From Bacteroidales bacterium UBA4353 (GTDB taxonomy: Bacteria > Bacteroidota > Bacteroidia > Bacteroidales > Paludibacteraceae), in assembly GCA_002394025.1 (NCBI GenBank), contig DGSV01000018.1, positions 1-7,932 on the forward strand: a stretch of 7,932 nucleotides of DNA. The letters run 5' to 3'. Each line of letters opens with the position of its first letter. Position 1 is the stretch's first letter. Below are positions 6,705-7,932 of this stretch, in pieces. The notes under the pieces were generated by a model that did no database searches, had not been told where the DNA came from, and was given only the letters and a program-made list of their open reading frames with translations. Position numbers and translations under genes: made by a program.

Positions 6705-7932
6705 TAGCGTCTTGCGGCATAGGTGAGATACAAATCTTGGTAGCGATTAACAAGGTCGTCATCTTTTGCGCGATAAGCAATTTGGAGCACATTGCCCAAT
6801 ATTGCCAAAGCTTGTCCAAAGTGTCCTTCAACACTGGAGCGACGCATCTTGTCAAGCGACTGATAGTAGTTAATGTACTGCTCCGAATATGTCGCTATAT
6901 CTGTTAATATTTCCGATGCCTGTTGCTGCTTACCAAGTTCGTAGTAGCATTGTGCTATCAGCAGACTTGAATAGTCATGGGGGATATTATAAGCAGGGAT
7001 ATGCTCTACGCAGTAATCGAGAACCTGTGTGGCGCGGACTGAATCAGCCTCATTGAGCAATGCCTCTGCAAGACGAGCAAACATCAAACGATGTGTGTGA
7101 CACATACGCATTACATTCTCGTCAAGGTAGATATCAGGATTTTCTATGCCACCAAAGTGGAACTTATTCATCAGATTGTCGTACATATCAATGGTATTCA
7201 CAGCATCGGCGGTACCGTGATCCACAGGAGTAATCTGATATGCCAAACCTGTGAGCTCGAAATACTTGTCAAGTCCAAGGTAGTAATCAGTGCCCACCGT
7301 TACGGCAAAGTACATGGGTCTTTGCCAGTGATTACTGCGTATCATCTCCAGTATCATCATTTCGGAGCGAGTGAGGCGGTTACGTAGTGGTATTACGATT
7401 TGTTCCGCTATTTGCTTTTCGCCGAAGCGACACGTATCGCCTTGTCGGAATGCCGGACTATTGATAACTTCCTCTACAACGATAGGCTGAGTCAGTGTTT
7501 TGGTAAGAATCTCGGATGTTACGTCTTCCCTATTCCAAAAGTCTTCTCCTGCTTCCTGCTGACGCTTATCTGTCTTGTCAAGCATACGGCTGAAAGCCTT
7601 GTCTATGGTCATTGACGGAACCTTGTCGCGAATCCAAGCTATCTCATTAGTACCTGCCTGATACTGATTAGGCTGCCAACTGATTGGCAATGCCGAACTC
7701 TGGTAATAGGGGCGGCGCATCTGGTCAATATACCAATCAGTCTGCAGATAAGACAGGTTGCATACGCGCACGTCGGTGCGGTATTCCTCAACTTCCTGAT
7801 TATACCACAGCGGGAAAGTATCGTTATCGCCGTTTGTAAATATGATAGCATCCTCACGACACGAGTTGAGGTAGTTTTGTCCGAAATCGCGGCATACGTA
7901 GCGTCCCGAACGGTCGTGGTCATCCCAGTTCT
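6704..7932 (-). CDS. DUF2723 membrane protein (glycosyltransferase-like), C-terminal part, 5' end cut by window
   Basis: The open frame runs to the window edge; 408 residues are visible. The internal GTG at 7771 is an ordinary Val codon and not the start: upstream codons read through NWDDHDRSGRY and AIIFTNGDNDTFPLWYNQE (visible residues 1-11 and 29-47), then RTDVRVCNLSYLQTDWYIDQM, a highly characteristic block of Bacteroidota DUF2723 proteins. Family members are roughly 1,000 or more residues, with a multi-helix N-terminal membrane domain related to protein O-mannosyltransferases (CAZy GT117, like human TMEM260) and a large soluble C-terminal region; this fragment belongs to the latter, with no membrane helix visible. 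Near the end, about visible residues 290-400, helical repeats resembling TPRs appear (for example SLLIAQCYYELGKQQQASEIL). Donor and acceptor are unknown here; a role in periplasmic protein glycosylation is inferred from family relation. It ends one base into the HD gene start. Confidence 0.9.
   Translation of the reverse strand, partial: NWDDHDRSGRYVCRDFGQNYLNSCREDAIIFTNGDNDTFPLWYNQEVEEYRTDVRVCNLSYLQTDWYIDQMRRPYYQSSALPISWQPNQYQAGTNEIAWIRDKVPSMTIDKAFSRMLDKTDKRQQEAGEDFWNREDVTSEILTKTLTQPIVVEEVINSPAFRQGDTCRFGEKQIAEQIVIPLRNRLTRSEMMILEMIRSNHWQRPMYFAVTVGTDYYLGLDKYFELTGLAYQITPVDHGTADAVNTIDMYDNLMNKFHFGGIENPDIYLDENVMRMCHTHRLMFARLAEALLNEADSVRATQVLDYCVEHIPAYNIPHDYSSLLIAQCYYELGKQQQASEILTDIATYSEQYINYYQSLDKMRRSSVEGHFGQALAILGNVLQIAYRAKDDDLVNRYQDLYLTYAARR

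Noticed and set aside
7769..7771. GTG as the start of the DUF2723 gene
   Set aside because: Family motifs including NGDNDTFPLWY continue in frame upstream, so the gene is cut by the window and this is an internal Val codon.
7639..7923. Minus-strand open frame of 94 codons near the window end
   Set aside because: It is out of frame with the DUF2723 coding sequence, whose characteristic motifs continue to the edge.

Overview
The window is a compact, all-minus-strand stretch of a Bacteroidota chromosome, most likely order Bacteroidales. The evidence is the presence of families typical of that phylum: a DUF2723 membrane protein, a TamL-type BamA/TamA homologue carried as a lipoprotein, and a membrane-anchored TPR/AraC regulator. 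LpxA and Tgt also resemble Bacteroidales versions. Most starts lack a Shine-Dalgarno sequence, as is usual in this phylum. Genus cannot be fixed from the sequence.

Reading in the direction of transcription (high to low coordinates): the C-terminal part of a DUF2723 protein (7932-6704, 5' end outside the window) runs through a one-base TAATG overlap into an HD-domain phosphohydrolase (6704-5481). A 115-bp A/T-rich gap with a perfect 8-bp inverted repeat and a 9-bp tandem repeat follows. Then come lpxA (5365-4583), which overlaps by four bases a TTG-started tamL (4586-2304), a TPR/transmembrane/AraC-type regulator (2282-630), and the N-terminal half of tgt (598 to the window edge). The gaps after tamL and after the regulator are only 21 and 31 bp, and no terminator-like hairpin was seen, so one or two long transcripts are likely.

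The common theme of most genes is the cell envelope. DUF2723 is a membrane protein related to glycosyltransferases, LpxA starts lipid A synthesis, TamL is an outer-membrane assembly barrel, and the TPR/AraC protein spans the inner membrane with its repeats predicted in the periplasm. The HD protein and Tgt (tRNA queuosine/preQ1 exchange) are housekeeping by family. I see no mobile element, CRISPR array, tRNA or rRNA.

The points most worth a second look are the direct HD-to-lpxA junction, where many Bacteroidales carry lpxD and a fused lpxC-fabZ between the two; the translational coupling of lpxA to a TTG-started tamL; and the membrane-bound transcription factor placed immediately behind tamL.
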